A DNA stretch of 64,000 bases. Origin: Cantharellus purpuraceus (Eukaryota; Basidiomycota; Agaricomycetes; Cantharellales; Hydnaceae). The position numbers and the translations under genes are program-made. The notes beneath the pieces are model-generated. The model was not told the DNA's origin, did no database searches, and saw nothing but the letters and a program-made list of their open reading frames with translations. The DNA is taken from NCBI GenBank assembly GCA_025174535.1, contig JALBUN010000023.1, positions 3,782,001-3,846,000 of the forward strand. Reading direction: 5' to 3'. This document shows, piece after piece, positions 1 to 11,956 of the stretch (within the stretch, counting starts at the first letter, position 1; each line of letters opens with the position of its first letter).

Positions 1-1180
1 AGAGGCTGTGTCTGTTGCGATCTTCCAAAATGAACCCAAGCATGATAATCCAGATGTAGAGACTCAAGCTGTTCATAATATGTCGGAAAAATTGATTGTG
101 GCTCCCCGAGAGAAGTGCGAGTGACCTTGAACCGGAGACGGTGCAGGAGCGGTAAAGAGTTGATAGTCACAGACCTCAGTAAAGGCGTGGAGAAGGGACC
201 CCATAGATCGAGTGATTTGAGATTTGGGAAGTTAGGCTCTCCAATGATCTCCTGATCAGAACATCTGCCTGTCCAGACACCAAGGGATTCCATCGCTGTA
301 AGGTCAGGATATGAAGCCGACAGGAAGAGTGAAGGCAGGTACACCTCGCGACCGGTCGTGTACTTTAGGTCAGCAAAGAAATTGCGGAAGCGATGTATTT
401 CGCCATTGAGTAGTTTCATGGTATCCTGAATGGCTTCTGATGGCATACGCCAGGAGCGTGGAACGATGACCACGTTCAGGAGGTGGTTTTTCGAGTTTCG
501 AAGGAACGTTTGAACCATCGAGAGATAGTCGTCTGGAAAGCCGTGGTTGAGAATGAGGGACGTCCACATGGAAGGTGTATCATATATGATATTCCGCCAT
601 CTACGGGAGACCTGGGTAAGCCGGAGGCGGATAAAAGTGGGATGTCGGGAACGAGCGAGATCGTGAATACCAGTCATACGTTCTGGGTCAAATTCGGCAT
701 CATTCACATCCAGAGGCAACTGCACAGCTGGTATGCATTGGACGAATATCTCCGCTAGGATCTCTGGAGGAAGCTTTCGTATTGGAGCCAATAGACTCTG
801 TCCAACAGCATTCGTGAGTTGCAGCGTGTCCCTTTGTGCGCAAAGCTCCTGGATCGTCTGTTCCAACGCTTCAATCTTTTCAGTTCGAACTTTAAGGCGC
901 GAACTAATGCCCTGAGCCTCTCCATTATCAGGATAATAGGGAGTTGACAAAATTGAGATATCATTCTCCACAGGTGGCAGTACATCTGAATGATTGTGGA
1001 GCTGGTTCACTTGACCTCAGTCAGTAAGGAGTGTTCATGCGTTGAGACAACTATAAAAGTACTCACTGGCTCTGTAATATGGTAAGACTGGTATGTGCTC
1101 TGGTGTTCGAGACCAGGTACTGGCGAGCGTGCGACACTTGGTGCGGTCCCGGGGGCGCCGGGTGTCAGGGTAGACGCCAT
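1..1180 (-). CDS. F-box domain protein (partial, runs off window)
   Basis: Exons at 1067-1180 and 1-1001 are separated by a 65-nt GTGAGT...CAG intron (1002-1066). The start is the ATG at 1180, opening MASTLTPGAP. At least 371 residues are visible and the frame is open at the window edge. After a short disordered leader comes a coiled stretch (RLKVRTEKIEALEQTIQE), then the typical agaricomycete F-box core PIRKLPPEILAEIF, then VSRRWRNI..TPSMWTSL. The rest is leucine-rich, as in F-box proteins whose C-terminus recruits substrates to SCF ubiquitin ligase. The F-box binding Skp1 is family knowledge; the substrate is unknown. The C-terminus is not in the window. Confidence 0.85.
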
Positions 1181-1724
1181 GGTCATGCTCTATATAGAGT
1201 CTATCTCGTGTCGTGGTCTTCCGGTATGTATGGATGCTTGCTTAGCACATAAGCTATGGATCCTCGCTGGACTAGGTACTATGGTCTGCCCCTCGAAAAG
1301 GCACCCATCACAATTCTGAGCGAATTTCGGATCAAGGGCCTCTTTTCTATCGGTGACAATGGAACGTCAAGGTGGCAATATGACTAGCAAGTATAAAGGA
1401 GTTCTTCAAGCCAAAGTGTGCAAGAGTTACAGAAAATCTCACCGAGAAGAGTAATAATCTACCACATGATCAGATTTAATCTCGAAATGCTTAAAGGGAT
1501 ATCATGGGCATAGAAGCGAAGGAGAATCGAGGTTTCCGAGCACATGAGTAGGGTTTTGACATGTATAGAATGCAGCCATTATTATTCTAATATGGCTTGT
1601 AGCGAGGTTCTGGATATAGACGTTCTCATACAACACATGACATGCACGCTGTGTACGCAAGTACAAGCACGTCAGTTGATATCAACACATATCGTTTGAA
1701 CAAATATAGTAAGAATAGCAAGGC
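1181..1724. other. intergenic region, no gene seen
   Basis: Upstream of the F-box gene and downstream of HEM13, both on the minus strand. No frame with family-like sequence and no RNA gene was recognised. Confidence 0.5.
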
Positions 1725-2801
1725 TCAGGCCCACTCTCTAGGGGTCTTCAATACATCGATCAGCTCCTTTTCGCTTGTACCTTCCTCGTCACCAAGATCA
1801 GAACAGTACTCCCAACGTGCAGTTTCAGGCAAACTCATCAGTATACTCTCGATCCGCGCACCAGGTGTCATCAACCCGAATTTTGTCCCGCGATCGTAAA
1901 CGAGATTGAACTCAACGTACCGCCCACGAAGTAGGAGCTGCCATCGCCTCTTGCGCTCCTCGCTCTCTTCCAATGGTTTCTCTATTCCTTCTCCAGGGGC
2001 AATGCGCCGCTTAAGAATCGGAAGATACGATGGCACAAAAGCATTTCCGCAGGAACGGACGAATTCCCATATCTCATCCCGCTTCTTCGGACGACCACCC
2101 TTCAGACGCTTGTGCTCATTCTCGCTGAGATCGTCGAAAAAGATGCCTCCAATCCCTCTCGACTCCTTCCGATGAGGTATATAAAAGTATTCGTCGCACC
2201 ATTTTTTGAACGAGGGATACAAGGCGTCACCATAGGGGTCGCATGCGGCTTTTAACGCCCCGTGAAAGTGCTTTGCATCCGAAGGAAAGAGATACGAAGG
2301 AGTAAGATCTGAACCACCTCCAAACCACCATGCGAGAATCTTGGGCGGCTCCTTCTCCTCTCCTGCCTCTGCCTCGCCTGCCTCTGCCTCTTCCGTAATC
2401 TCGAAGTAACGATAATTGGCATGCACAGTAGGTGCTTCCGGCCTACGCGGGTGGATGACTAGGCTGAGGCCGGCAACGAAGAAGGGAAGGGAGGCCGTGC
2501 TTCCTTCTGACCATGGTAGGCCTTCATGATCTGCTCGCATCTGCTTGATAGCGGCAGGAGGAAGCTTGCCATGCACCACAGAGATATTGACACCGGCTTT
2601 TTCGATATGTGTCCCTCCTGATAGTACAGAGGACTGTCCGTAACCGCCCTCGGCACGCTGCCATGTGTCGTTTAAGAAACGCGCCGCGTCTGGAGTTGTA
2701 TCAAGCGATTCGAGAGCTGAGATGATGATTGACTGAAGATTAGAAATATACGCTTTTACTTGTTCTTGCATTGGGGCATTTGGAGGTACAGCGGTGGACA
2801 T
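1725..2801 (-). CDS. HEM13: coproporphyrinogen III oxidase (aerobic), haem biosynthesis
   Basis: Single-exon gene of 358 residues. It oxidatively decarboxylates coproporphyrinogen III to protoporphyrinogen IX using O2. Family blocks appear in order: GVNISVVHGKLP, HPRRPEAPTVHANYRYFEI (substrate-binding region), WWFGGGSDLTPSYLF, HKESRGIGGIFFDDL, and near the C-terminus GRYVEFNLVYDRGTKFG and ESILMSLP. These cover the whole enzyme and the length matches eukaryotic homologues. The start is the ATG at 2801 (MSTAVPPNAP). The frame is open further upstream but without another ATG. A Glu/Ala-rich insertion (EEAEAGEAEAGEEKEPP) before WWFGGG is probably a surface loop. The yeast enzyme is cytosolic; nothing here argues for a mitochondrial presequence. 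Confidence 0.96.
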   Translation of the reverse strand: MSTAVPPNAPMQEQVKAYISNLQSIIISALESLDTTPDAARFLNDTWQRAEGGYGQSSVLSGGTHIEKAGVNISVVHGKLPPAAIKQMRADHEGLPWSEGSTASLPFFVAGLSLVIHPRRPEAPTVHANYRYFEITEEAEAGEAEAGEEKEPPKILAWWFGGGSDLTPSYLFPSDAKHFHGALKAACDPYGDALYPSFKKWCDEYFYIPHRKESRGIGGIFFDDLSENEHKRLKGGRPKKRDEIWEFVRSCGNAFVPSYLPILKRRIAPGEGIEKPLEESEERKRRWQLLLRGRYVEFNLVYDRGTKFGLMTPGARIESILMSLPETARWEYCSDLGDEEGTSEKELIDVLKTPREWA

Positions 2802-3057
2802 AGTAGCTGGTAAGAGGACGCGCTTGGATGTAAACTTCGTTACCCACACGTCTCTTCAGCATTACCTATGGCCCGGAGGTATGGGAATCGGCTAACCGGC
2901 GAAGTCCGAATGGTACCCTATATACGGTTCGGTTATATCCACATCAAGAAACTGCCAGGTATAACAGGTGCTTGCACACAAGGTGGGTCAGTTCTGACCC
3001 ACATCAATCATTGCACGGTCCTAAAGTAGTATATACAAAAAATTATAAGATGGCAAC

Positions 3058-5925
3058 TCAAAGAACATATCGGAAGTCTTTGTTTTGGACATCCGTCAGA
3101 TCCAGGAAAGACTGCAATAGTCTTTATAAGCTACATTCGATTACTGGCGCACAGTGAATTTGATTTACCTTGTCGACCTTGCGTTCCACTTTTGTGCCAT
3201 CTTGTAGGATTTCTTCAATGTATACTTCATCAGTGTCGGTCGATCGCGCTTCAGCTTCTGCATCTCTTCGTTTGTTCTCGTTAGACAGTATGATACGAAT
3301 CCACTGGTGAAGGAAAGAGGCAGGAAGACTGATATCAGAGGGAGCATGTACCATGAATGAAATTGTGAACCAGAAGCTTACCCAAATTAGGAACGGGCAT
3401 ACAAAGTAGCAGACAGCTATGATAGCCCACGGCACACGGTTTCGTGGCACATACCGCGCTTGCCACACTGAGGATTGAACACTTCGGTTAGTTGGTGCCC
3501 AACCTGAATTGTAGGCCGCACGCACTTTGTGGTCCGACAATGTTCCCAATGCAGTACGCAGACAACATGATGGCGTTCATGGTTATACGCTTAGTATGTC
3601 CGGCAGTTACTGAAGTAACCCAACCCAGACTAAGCACAAAACCAGCGGTGCCTGCCAATACCATGGTCGTTCAGCGGATTTATCTGTACAGAGGAAACCA
3701 CCAATAGACTCACCTACGCCGGTAATCCAAACACTGAATAATAGCCCTACTTTATCACTCCATGGCAGGGCGTTCACGAGGATGCTGCCCAGTATATTTG
3801 GAATAAAGTAGAGTATGGACACATAAGCTCTAGAGTTTTTGTACCGGGCCACTAGAGCAACGCTGGTCCAAATTGTGATGACTATAATAACAGTGGACCG
3901 AGGCATCACAAATGTGCGCATTAAATCACATGCACGCTGAAACTCACTTTCAATAGAGCCATCAACGCAACCTAGATTAAAGTAGACGGTTAAATGAAAC
4001 GTTTCGACAAATCAGCGAGGTCTCACCAAGGAGGGTCGTTTGCAATTTAGTGAAACCAAAACTGCTCACGATGATTTGTCTTTGATTTGTGAGCTAGGAG
4101 GCAGATGTGGGTTTATGTTCCTCCAGCAATTCAAGGAGACAAACCGAATTGGGGATGTTGCTATTCAAGGATCACAATCAACCGGATTGCGCCAATATAC
4201 GTTTGATAATATCTCGACTTACTCTAGGCAAGAGCTAAAGTACAGGGTCGATGACATGATGTTATAGTTAACATATTTGACACTCACAACAACGCGAAAA
4301 GCCAGGTCTTTGGCTCTTTGAGTGTTTCGATGACCCTGAACATACGTTAACAACAGACAGTAACCATTATGATAAACGACATGCTGTTCCATCTTGAACT
4401 GCTTGTTTCCGATACCGGTCTGATTGACCTGGAGCGGGTAATGTAGCCATGTAAAAGGCACAAGTTCGCGATGCGGCGTACCTTGATCCGCTCGACAGCA
4501 ATTCTGCGTTCTTCCGGTGTTAAGAACCAGGCGGTTGTGGGTGAGTTGGGGAAGAATATCCTGATGAGAGCAGTAAGCGCTCTTTCTGTGATAATCCTCT
4601 CAGAGCAGTCAGTATAACGGATCATACCAGAAACATATAGCAAGAATCAGGGTCATGAGTCCCGTGATGATCATAAACCTGTTCCGTAGCCCAATTAGCT
4701 CATTAGTGACGACTCACAAGTCAGCAACGTAGACAGCACCATTGCCAGGGGTGAAGGGCGCTCTTGGTGATATGCAAAACTCCGAAACTTAAAAATCCGG
4801 ATATTATTTGCGCTAGCGCTAGGCGTGAGGACCAGGGGATTGATGACTGTGCCTTGACATACCAGTTCCGTTCATCAAAACTGCCACCGGAGTTCAGTCG
4901 GACATGATGGCGTATGTAACAAAACGGATGAGACGCACACCAGTATCCCACACGCTGGCTTTGCTCCTTTCGAGTGTAGAACATAGCCGTGACAATCATA
5001 AAACCTGCTGTGATGCATCCTTCACACATCCCCATTATGAAACGTACTGCCATCGCACGTCAATGTCTGGGCCACAATGTATATGATACAGGTCACAATA
5101 CCAGCAAACAAGCCTCCAAAGTCGGTGCATGCGGCATGACTACTGAGAGCGATTGACCAGATGAATATATTAAAAGACATCCATTTTCCAACTGGGAACC
5201 GTTGAAGAGCCAAATTCTGTCTGTGTGGAGTCAGTATTGTGAGATTGTAGAAGAGCGGATGTACTAACGGGTATTCAAATAAAAGATAGCTGATGTAAAA
5301 CACTGTGCCGAGCCAATTACTTGTCGGATGTTAGCAGGAGTGACACGTGGCCCTTGCCAACCAACACGCACTATCTGGTACATGTCAATAAGTAACGGGT
5401 AGCATCGTGCTGTAACGAAAAGAATAACACACTCGTTCGCATTCAGATGTGTATCAGTCCTAATATTATTTTTCGTCATTCGTAATCACAGAGCAAAAAC
5501 GCCATGTCTTGCCTAATGCCCACTACGCAAACTATCAGGTGTGTGATAAAATAATAAGTGATACTGAACGCACGAATTGCCGAGCTACCTAATGTTGTCT
5601 TATCCATGAATTGAACCCTTAGACATCAAATAAATGGCGTGCCGTATGTGAGAAAATGCCTTCTAACCTACCAATAAAGAACTAGACAATATGAAATAGG
5701 TAAAGCCATCCATTGATAAGTCTCGCAGAACACAGACTCACCACACATCATTGGTAGAATGTGTCTGTCGATCTTCTTGCGAACACGCGTGGCCTCTGCG
5801 GGATCCAACTCACGCCCCAAATCGAAACGCGCAGCATCGTCGACCTGCTTCTCTTCCACATGTACGCCATAATGCTCATGCTTCTCGTTGTCTTTCAGGC
5901 TCGTATCATGTTTGCTGGAATTCAT
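3058..5925 (-). CDS. MFS permease, allantoate/anion:cation symporter family
   Basis: I could join 23 exons into a 1545-nt frame (514 residues), a normal length for this 12-helix family. High to low: 5742-5925, 5672-5681, 5574-5617, 5513-5522, 5433-5459, 5269-5319, 5102-5220, 4939-5046, 4863-4880, 4740-4818, 4628-4678, 4482-4560, 4400-4428, 4288-4335, 4223-4234, 4145-4160, 4027-4093, 3948-3971, 3714-3881, 3526-3651, 3382-3467, 3169-3303, 3058-3111. Diagnostic blocks are QFMDKTTLGSSA, NLALQRFPVGKWMS, FTPEER-like FLTPEERRIAVERIK, PKTWLF, SSFGFTKLQTTLLGC and the C-terminal FLDLTDVQNKDFRYVL. Six exons are only 10-24 nt and one intron (5460-5512) is GC-AG. The junction 4335/4400 is the least certain: it drops about six residues other members have, yet it keeps frame. 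The substrate is inferred only from family (allantoate, tartrate or similar organic anions) at the plasma membrane. Confidence 0.9.
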
Positions 5926-7823
5926 CGTGAGCGCGGGTCTCCTGAAGGTACCTGGTGCTGGGCGTCAGGAGTCAAGAAGCCTTAATATGAACTCAGGCGT
6001 GTGATCTTATTATATATCAATGCATAAGTATGTGTAGCGCAAAAGGGCACTTTCGCGATAAGTTATCGTGCCAATTGCTGTAAAGCAGCAGAGCCTATTT
6101 GGGCACATGGGTCCATATTAAAAGTTCCGCAACCTCTGGTGTACTGGGCGATTTCATTCTCCGCTTTGGTGCTTTGGTAAAATCTGTATTCCTTCACTTG
6201 CTCAGTCGAGTACTCATACAGATCACTAGGGCTTCTAAACCTCGCTAGCTATGATAGCCGTAGTAAAAGCTACTGTGGAGCGTTCGCAAGGCTCTGGTGA
6301 AGCTCCACAGTTGCTCCACACATGCCGCTTTGAAGCTCCGTTCAAAAAGAATGAACCTCACTCCTGATAAATGATGAGAGTGCACAGGCACAGAGCAAAG
6401 AGGTGGGTTTGGGAGGAGTGACCAGGAGGGCTTCACGAACACTGGCCACAAGTCACACTTGCAAAGTGATGTCATGCTGTTCGGCTTGCATTCGGCGGTC
6501 TGTCCAGGCCTGGACCGTTGCTCCACTTTGGACTAATGTCGGATCAAGTTCAGATTATGGTGCAACAAAGTTTCAGCTTAAGCTGATTCCATATACTGTT
6601 TTCAATTCATGCGATTGTACGGTACTGTGGCTCGGCGCTCATGTGAAGAGTTGATGGTGGGCCGGTGGTGCCGCCGTAACAATAACCCGTCCAGCCAAGA
6701 CTGCTAATTCTCCGAGATGCGCGGGAAAATTAGATAAATCAGCTGCTAATTAGCCTTGGGTGTGAAGTCGGCCCGGGGCAGGAAATATGTGTGGTGATAG
6801 CAAACGGCGTCCACCCGAATGTGTTCAGGGTGGTGATCTGGCCTCGTCAGCCATTCACAGAGATATGCACTTTGTTGATCCTTGATTTTGATTGGAGGGA
6901 ATATCCCACCCGAATGTCGTCGGCCGGTTTCCACTGGCACTGGTCACCCCGGCTGTTCGGAGGTGCTCAGGGTCGCCACTCAAGCACACAAGTACTCAAT
7001 GCTGTCGTGCGAGCAGAGCAAGGTTTTTAATAGTATTAAATGACGAGCAGTTGATTGCTGAAGAGTATGACTAAGAGCTCTGGGCTAGAGAACGGTACAC
7101 GGCTTCTTCCGTGGATAGATTCGAGCGGGTAATTCAAGTGGCCGGAGTAGGCGGGCACCGCTCCCAGTGATTTCTGTGTGATTTCTGTCGGGTGGATGAA
7201 AATATGATGAAATGATGAAAACAAGTTGTGAAACATCGATTATCAATGACCCCTGGAAAGGATTGCCTACAGCATTCTTGCGAGATACTGGTGCAGCCTG
7301 GAGTACGGGCATCACCAAGTTAGCCGAAAGGCACTAACACCTAAGCGTGATTAGATCGAACCTCCGCCGCCTGGATACCTAACATAAGGATAGGATAGGA
7401 TGGGCGTTCAATGATCTAGAGGTCAGTTCATCTAGAGGTCAGTTCAAACGAGACTGAGGAACAGAGCGTGCCTTGCATACCGCTTTCCCGCTTGATCAGC
7501 TAGACAGAAATAGCTATGCCGTCGAGTGCACATGTGGACATTGTATCCGGTACGGCTAAACACTATCAATCAATCTAGACACCAATCTGCGGTCGCGTCT
7601 TGGCTGAGCCCGGCAATGCTTCGCTTACCTATACCCATTACAGTCTCCCCAAGTGCCCAGGAGAAGAACACTTCTATCTTTATTCCGCCACCATATATTC
7701 TTCGGTTCGAATATCTCACACGGCTGCCCTTTCTTCTGATTTATTCTGCAGGGCTTCCCGTTCTCCTGCTTACCCCTCCCTCCCACAAGATAGTTGAGCT
7801 TTCAACATCGTCGTGGGGGGAAC
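5926..7823. other. intergenic, no gene recognised; small tandem repeat
   Basis: About 1.9 kb between divergent genes. Frames here are short and match nothing I know. At 7414-7445 a 16-bp unit starting ATCTAGAGG occurs twice in direct tandem, about 400 bp upstream of the next gene. No TATA box is convincing. Confidence 0.5.
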
Positions 7824-9120
7824 ATGTCACAAAATTTCACCATCGACGACTCTGATCCTACTTTGGTGTATACGTCTGGATGGGGGATTGCGTCAGCTGA
7901 AGACCCAGAGCTAAACAACTACTTCCAGGCTACTTATCACGCGACGCAGACATCCGGGTCGAATGTCAGCCTTGCTTTCTCCGGTGAGTGCGGACGCAGA
8001 CGGCATACATCGAGAGCGTAGTCTGGGTGCTGAATGCTCCGGCTTCCCTAACAGGTGCTACAATCTATCTCTATGGCTCCAAAGGACCAGATCGCGTACG
8101 CTGAAGCCTCCTGCAGGATCTTGGTGTTGAGCTTGATGGTATTTTTCCTAGGGGAACTTTTCTGTCCGCTATGACAACCTCGTGCAAATGCTCACCGCGC
8201 GCACCGATACGTTAAGTTACCGACAGCTCCTCTTCTCGGCCCACCTCCTCCCGGGAAACCACTCGCTCACCATCACCTATACCGATGAGAGTGGTGGCTG
8301 GTTTGATCTGGACTTTGTCACAGTAACGGGAGCCGCAAAGTGAGTTATCCTCTCAATTGCCTGTCAATTTCGGTTGGTGTTTACACAGACGACGACAGCG
8401 GCTCGGCTGTGGGAAATGCTATTACTTCTACGATTTCTCCACCGCCATTCAATCCCGCTACGTTAGTGTTGATCTTTCTTGTAGTGTTGATGAGTGTCAC
8501 CCTGACATCTGGTTTTGTCTATCAGTACCCAGAGCAGCAGCCCTTTAGCGTCAACTTCCGGAGTCATCACTGTTCCAGCTTCGTCTGTCCCGTAAGTGCA
8601 CTTACTCTCCGCGGTTCACCCACAACTCTATATTTTTTACTCCCGCAGTACAAACAATACCACCACCCTCGTTCTTGCCATCGTATTAGGCACTCTCTTA
8701 TTCATTCTTGCAGCCGTTGTAGCAGGGTATCTTATCCGTCGTCGAATTCGTCGTCGGCATAATAGTGCAATCTACTCAACCTATGACAGGAGCAAAAGTG
8801 AAGACCCACAATCTGTCCGCTCAGCTGGGTCTGCGTTCTTCGGACCGCAGTCCATAAAACCCCCCATACCCTCTTCACAACAAAGCTCACCCACCTACCT
8901 TGGCTCTTATCCACAACCCCCATTACCCACCGCCCCCGTTGCGAATACTTCAGACCATGGGGTGGATGACGTTCAGATGCGGCAGTATGGACGTGGGGGC
9001 CCTGCACACGTGTTGCCAGCCGCGCGACCTTGGAGCCCCTTTTCGACTCCAATCAATCGAATGTTTGGAGCGGTGAAGGACGGTGCTGATAGCATGAAAA
9101 GTACTTTCTTGAAGGTGTGA
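7824..9120 (+). CDS. single-pass membrane protein with galactose-binding-like ectodomain
   Basis: Six exons: 7824-7983, 8055-8095, 8152-8339, 8399-8461, 8526-8591, 8649-9120, giving 329 residues. The N-terminal domain (FTIDDSDPTLVY.., YFQATYHATQTSGSNVSLAFSG, ATIYLYGSKGP, then NHSLTITYTDESGG and WFDLDFVTVTG) has the pattern of the beta-sandwich ectodomain common in uncharacterised agaricomycete membrane proteins. It is followed by a Ser/Thr/Pro stalk, one strongly hydrophobic helix (TLVLAIVLGTLLFILAAVVA), an Arg-rich stop-transfer stretch (RRRIRRR) and a disordered Pro/Ser/Gln-rich cytoplasmic tail of about 110 residues. No cleavable signal peptide is obvious, so topology rests on the single helix plus the basic flank. 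It resembles a surface sensor or adhesin; function is unknown. Confidence 0.85.
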
Positions 9121-10167
9121 GGGCAGTTATGTCTATTTTCTGCGCTGCACGTGCATCTTGTGGAGGGCACTTCAGCGCGCGGTCGAGTCATTAGGGTATG
9201 TTGGTCCATGTATTCCTGTTTTCATGCTTAGACTTCCATTCCCACTCCTTTTTTTCGCTGTGTTTTCGTCCTCATTTGTGGACTCGACATTCGTCTGCTG
9301 GCACACTCGTTTTCTTCATCATTTGTATGCTCTCGACCTCTTCGTCTTCTTTCTTTCTTTATTTTTTTATTTGTTTTACGTCTATCGTGGCAATAGATTC
9401 CCCCCAGAACCGATCCACTTCCCTCCATACCAACCCATACGCGGTTATACCTGACAAAGTGATGGTTACGGTGTTACGGTTATTAGATCTGCATGGAGTC
9501 CAGGGGTTCGGCAAGCATCAGATCCCGACCGAAGGTTCTCACTGTATTCATTTGATGGCTGCTCAGGGACGAGATAACGGTCCATGATCGACACCCACCA
9601 AGGCCTGGCGGCGAAGCACATGAGCTATAAGGTTTTATTTTTACTGTGAGAGTCCACTAGGCTGAAATACATGGTGCCAAGTCCTCACTAGTTCTGGAGT
9701 CCACTCTGTCTTTCGGGACCTGTATGAGTCATTAAGCAAAACTCGCACGTTATTCCCTATCAACGACGTTCTCCTCGACGCGACGCCCCAGGTCTCGCAT
9801 GGCTTGCACCGCGATGTCATTTGTGATGATCGGTGAATAATGATAAACATCGATTGCCGCAGATTCGGCGAACAATGATAAACATCGATTGCTGCAGATT
9901 GTGCGACCCCAGTGTATAGACGATCTCTGTGAATAGAGGACGGTCCTGATCCACACACCTTCAAGCGCTTCAAGCTTTCGGGTCTGATGCACGATGGCTT
10001 AGACTGAATTCGGACCGACGCCCGGGCTTTTCCGACTGAATTCAATTAGTCGGTTCTGTTTCGGCCTCGGAAGCCCACTAGGCGGATCAAAGCTCTTATA
10101 TAATATAATCAACCACCGCCGTTGAGTTGCATCTCAACTCTGTAGCATAATAACAAGGACACGTATC
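9121..10167. other. intergenic; direct tandem duplication
   Basis: Pyrimidine-rich 3' flank of the preceding gene (about 9190-9420), then unassigned sequence. At about 9836-9906 a unit of about 36 bp containing AATGATAAACATCGATTGC is duplicated head-to-tail with few mismatches. No gene was recognised. Confidence 0.5.
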
Positions 10168-11489
10168 ATGGGCTGCTTTGATCTCTATTGCTGCTTTTGA
10201 TAAGATCTAAACGGTATTGTTTTTTTCTTCCATCAAGCCCCTTTTTGCAGTGCTGGTCCGTTTCAGGACGCTCGTCCGGGATGGCTGTTAAACGTTAAAA
10301 TGGCCCAGCACCGCCGATTTAAACAATACCTAAGCCATGCTACCTAGCGAGGACATTGTTACTATCTCATCGGAAGATGGGAAATATTGGCAGGATTGGG
10401 TCTGCGTTGGTTCAATGTGTCCATCATGTGTTTCACCACCATGGTATGCATCAGTGGCTATGCAGCGCTCGAGCTGATAGATACGCGCTCAAAAGTGAGG
10501 ACCAAGATGGTTATGGAACTGCCGTGGTGGATCAACTGATTGGGAAAACCAATCCGACGGTCCGTGTGTCGTGATTCACCGCGGTTGTCTATCCTTCCTC
10601 TGTCGCCGTCTCGATATCACTCCTCAAGAGCTCTGGGAAGCTCTGTACTCGTCTGATGCAGATTACAGGAAGTACCCCTCAGAATTTTCCGGGTTCTTAT
10701 ACTGTCTCGACTACTACGATATGCAGGGAAGAAATGGCCAGCTTTTCGAATACGCCATCGAACGTCGGACGCCTGACAAAGAAAAACCCTGAAGTATTAG
10801 ACATTTGGGATGATTACTCCACAATGGAGGATCTCCGTTGGCTCCTGGCGCGACCAACTACATTCCCCGTCGTCGAACCTCTCTCGATAACCCTCCCCAC
10901 CGAATCCTTCTCATTCGTGAAAAGCAAGTCTTCCATAATGCGAGTATTCGCTGTAGAAGAATGATTAGACCTCATCCTGGACTACGTCATCAACCACCTC
11001 CCACAACCTAACCTCGCCTCTGAACTGGATGCATCCCCGTACTCAGCGCAGGTTCCTCCTTCGGTGACGAGTGCCACCCAAACGGTGTTCTCCCTCCTGC
11101 AAGTCAACCGCACGTTCTACACGGCGATCGTGCAGGATCGACAGCGGATGTTTTTGTGGCTAGCGTGGCAGCACGGGTGGATGCTACCCGCGACGCCGAT
11201 GGACTGGGCGGACTGGCGCAACGGCACTTTTCACAATGGCAAGGTGTTCCAGAGTCTACTGCCTGGGGAAAGGGACTGGAGAGGATACCTGTTGACGTTT
11301 TTACGGGAGGAGGATGTGCATGTGCGGAGTCGGTGGCGAATGCATCGGATGATGATGCGGTTTGCGAGGGGGAGGGGAAAGGTGTCTGAGATTGGGGAGG
11401 TTACGTTCGAATGGAGGGTTGGGAAGGGTGTCAGAACGGAGGTGATGGCTCCAGAGGCTTGGGAGTGGGGGCTGACACCGAAGGCTTAA
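10168..11489 (+). pseudogene. F-box-like/Cys-motif gene, tandem copy 1, disrupted
   Basis: Begins ATG-GGC-TGC (10168), encoding MGCFDLYCCF, then a segment AGPFQDARPGW continuing a Cys-x-x-Cys-like start seen in copy 2. The donor site after that first exon reads ATAAGA where GTAAGA is expected. Further on are a +1-type frameshift at about 10780-10800 (the frame ends ..TPDKEKP-stop while the aligned frame continues DIWDDYSTMEDLRWLLARP) and an in-frame TGA at 10962 where copy 2 has a leucine codon. The C-terminal part is intact: TQTVFSLLQVNRTFYTAIV, FLWLAWQHGWMLPATPMDW, DWRGYLLTFLREEDVHVR. This resembles the F-box-like hypothetical proteins expanded in agaricomycetes. Probably non-functional. 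Confidence 0.75.
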
Positions 11490-11956
11490 GCAATTCTGAC
11501 CATGGGAGATAGGTCAGCAAGTCTGTCTATTGATATTATGATGGCGATTAAATCCATGCCAAAGAGGATGAATCACTGCGCGCGAGGTACAGTGATAACA
11601 ACACTAACTTCCACTACACTAAGTTGCGCGACAACGCGTTCAAATTTCCAACCGCGTATCTCATCTAAACTTTCATGGTAAGTACTAAGGATGAACGACA
11701 GGTATAGGTGACACTATGGACAACTTGAAAGAGGAAGCGAAATCAATCGCCACACCTGGTTATAGTCGCTTCTCCTGCAGCTGAATGCCTTGCTCTCGAA
11801 AGCCAGCGTCTTCTTCCACAGTGGCTGAGTTGGTTCCATCAGCCGCTGACCAAGCATATCAGCTATGTCTTCCAGCATCGTACGGTCCCGGCCAGAAGTT
11901 TCCGACCGCGTATGACTCCACCATTCCTCCTTAACCGTGCACAAGTAACTTATATC
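11490..11956. other. spacer between tandem pseudogenes
   Basis: No independent gene. It contains the 3' flank of copy 1 and the upstream region of copy 2; a minus-strand frame here (about 11714-12001) overlaps the start of copy 2 and resembles nothing. Confidence 0.5.

Noticed and set aside
2802..2849. Upstream extension of HEM13 by 16 residues
   Set aside because: It would need a GTG start; the first ATG (2801) gives the family-length protein.
5022..5479. Separate small minus-strand proteins inside the permease locus
   Set aside because: They are exons read through introns; joined exons give the known transporter sequence.
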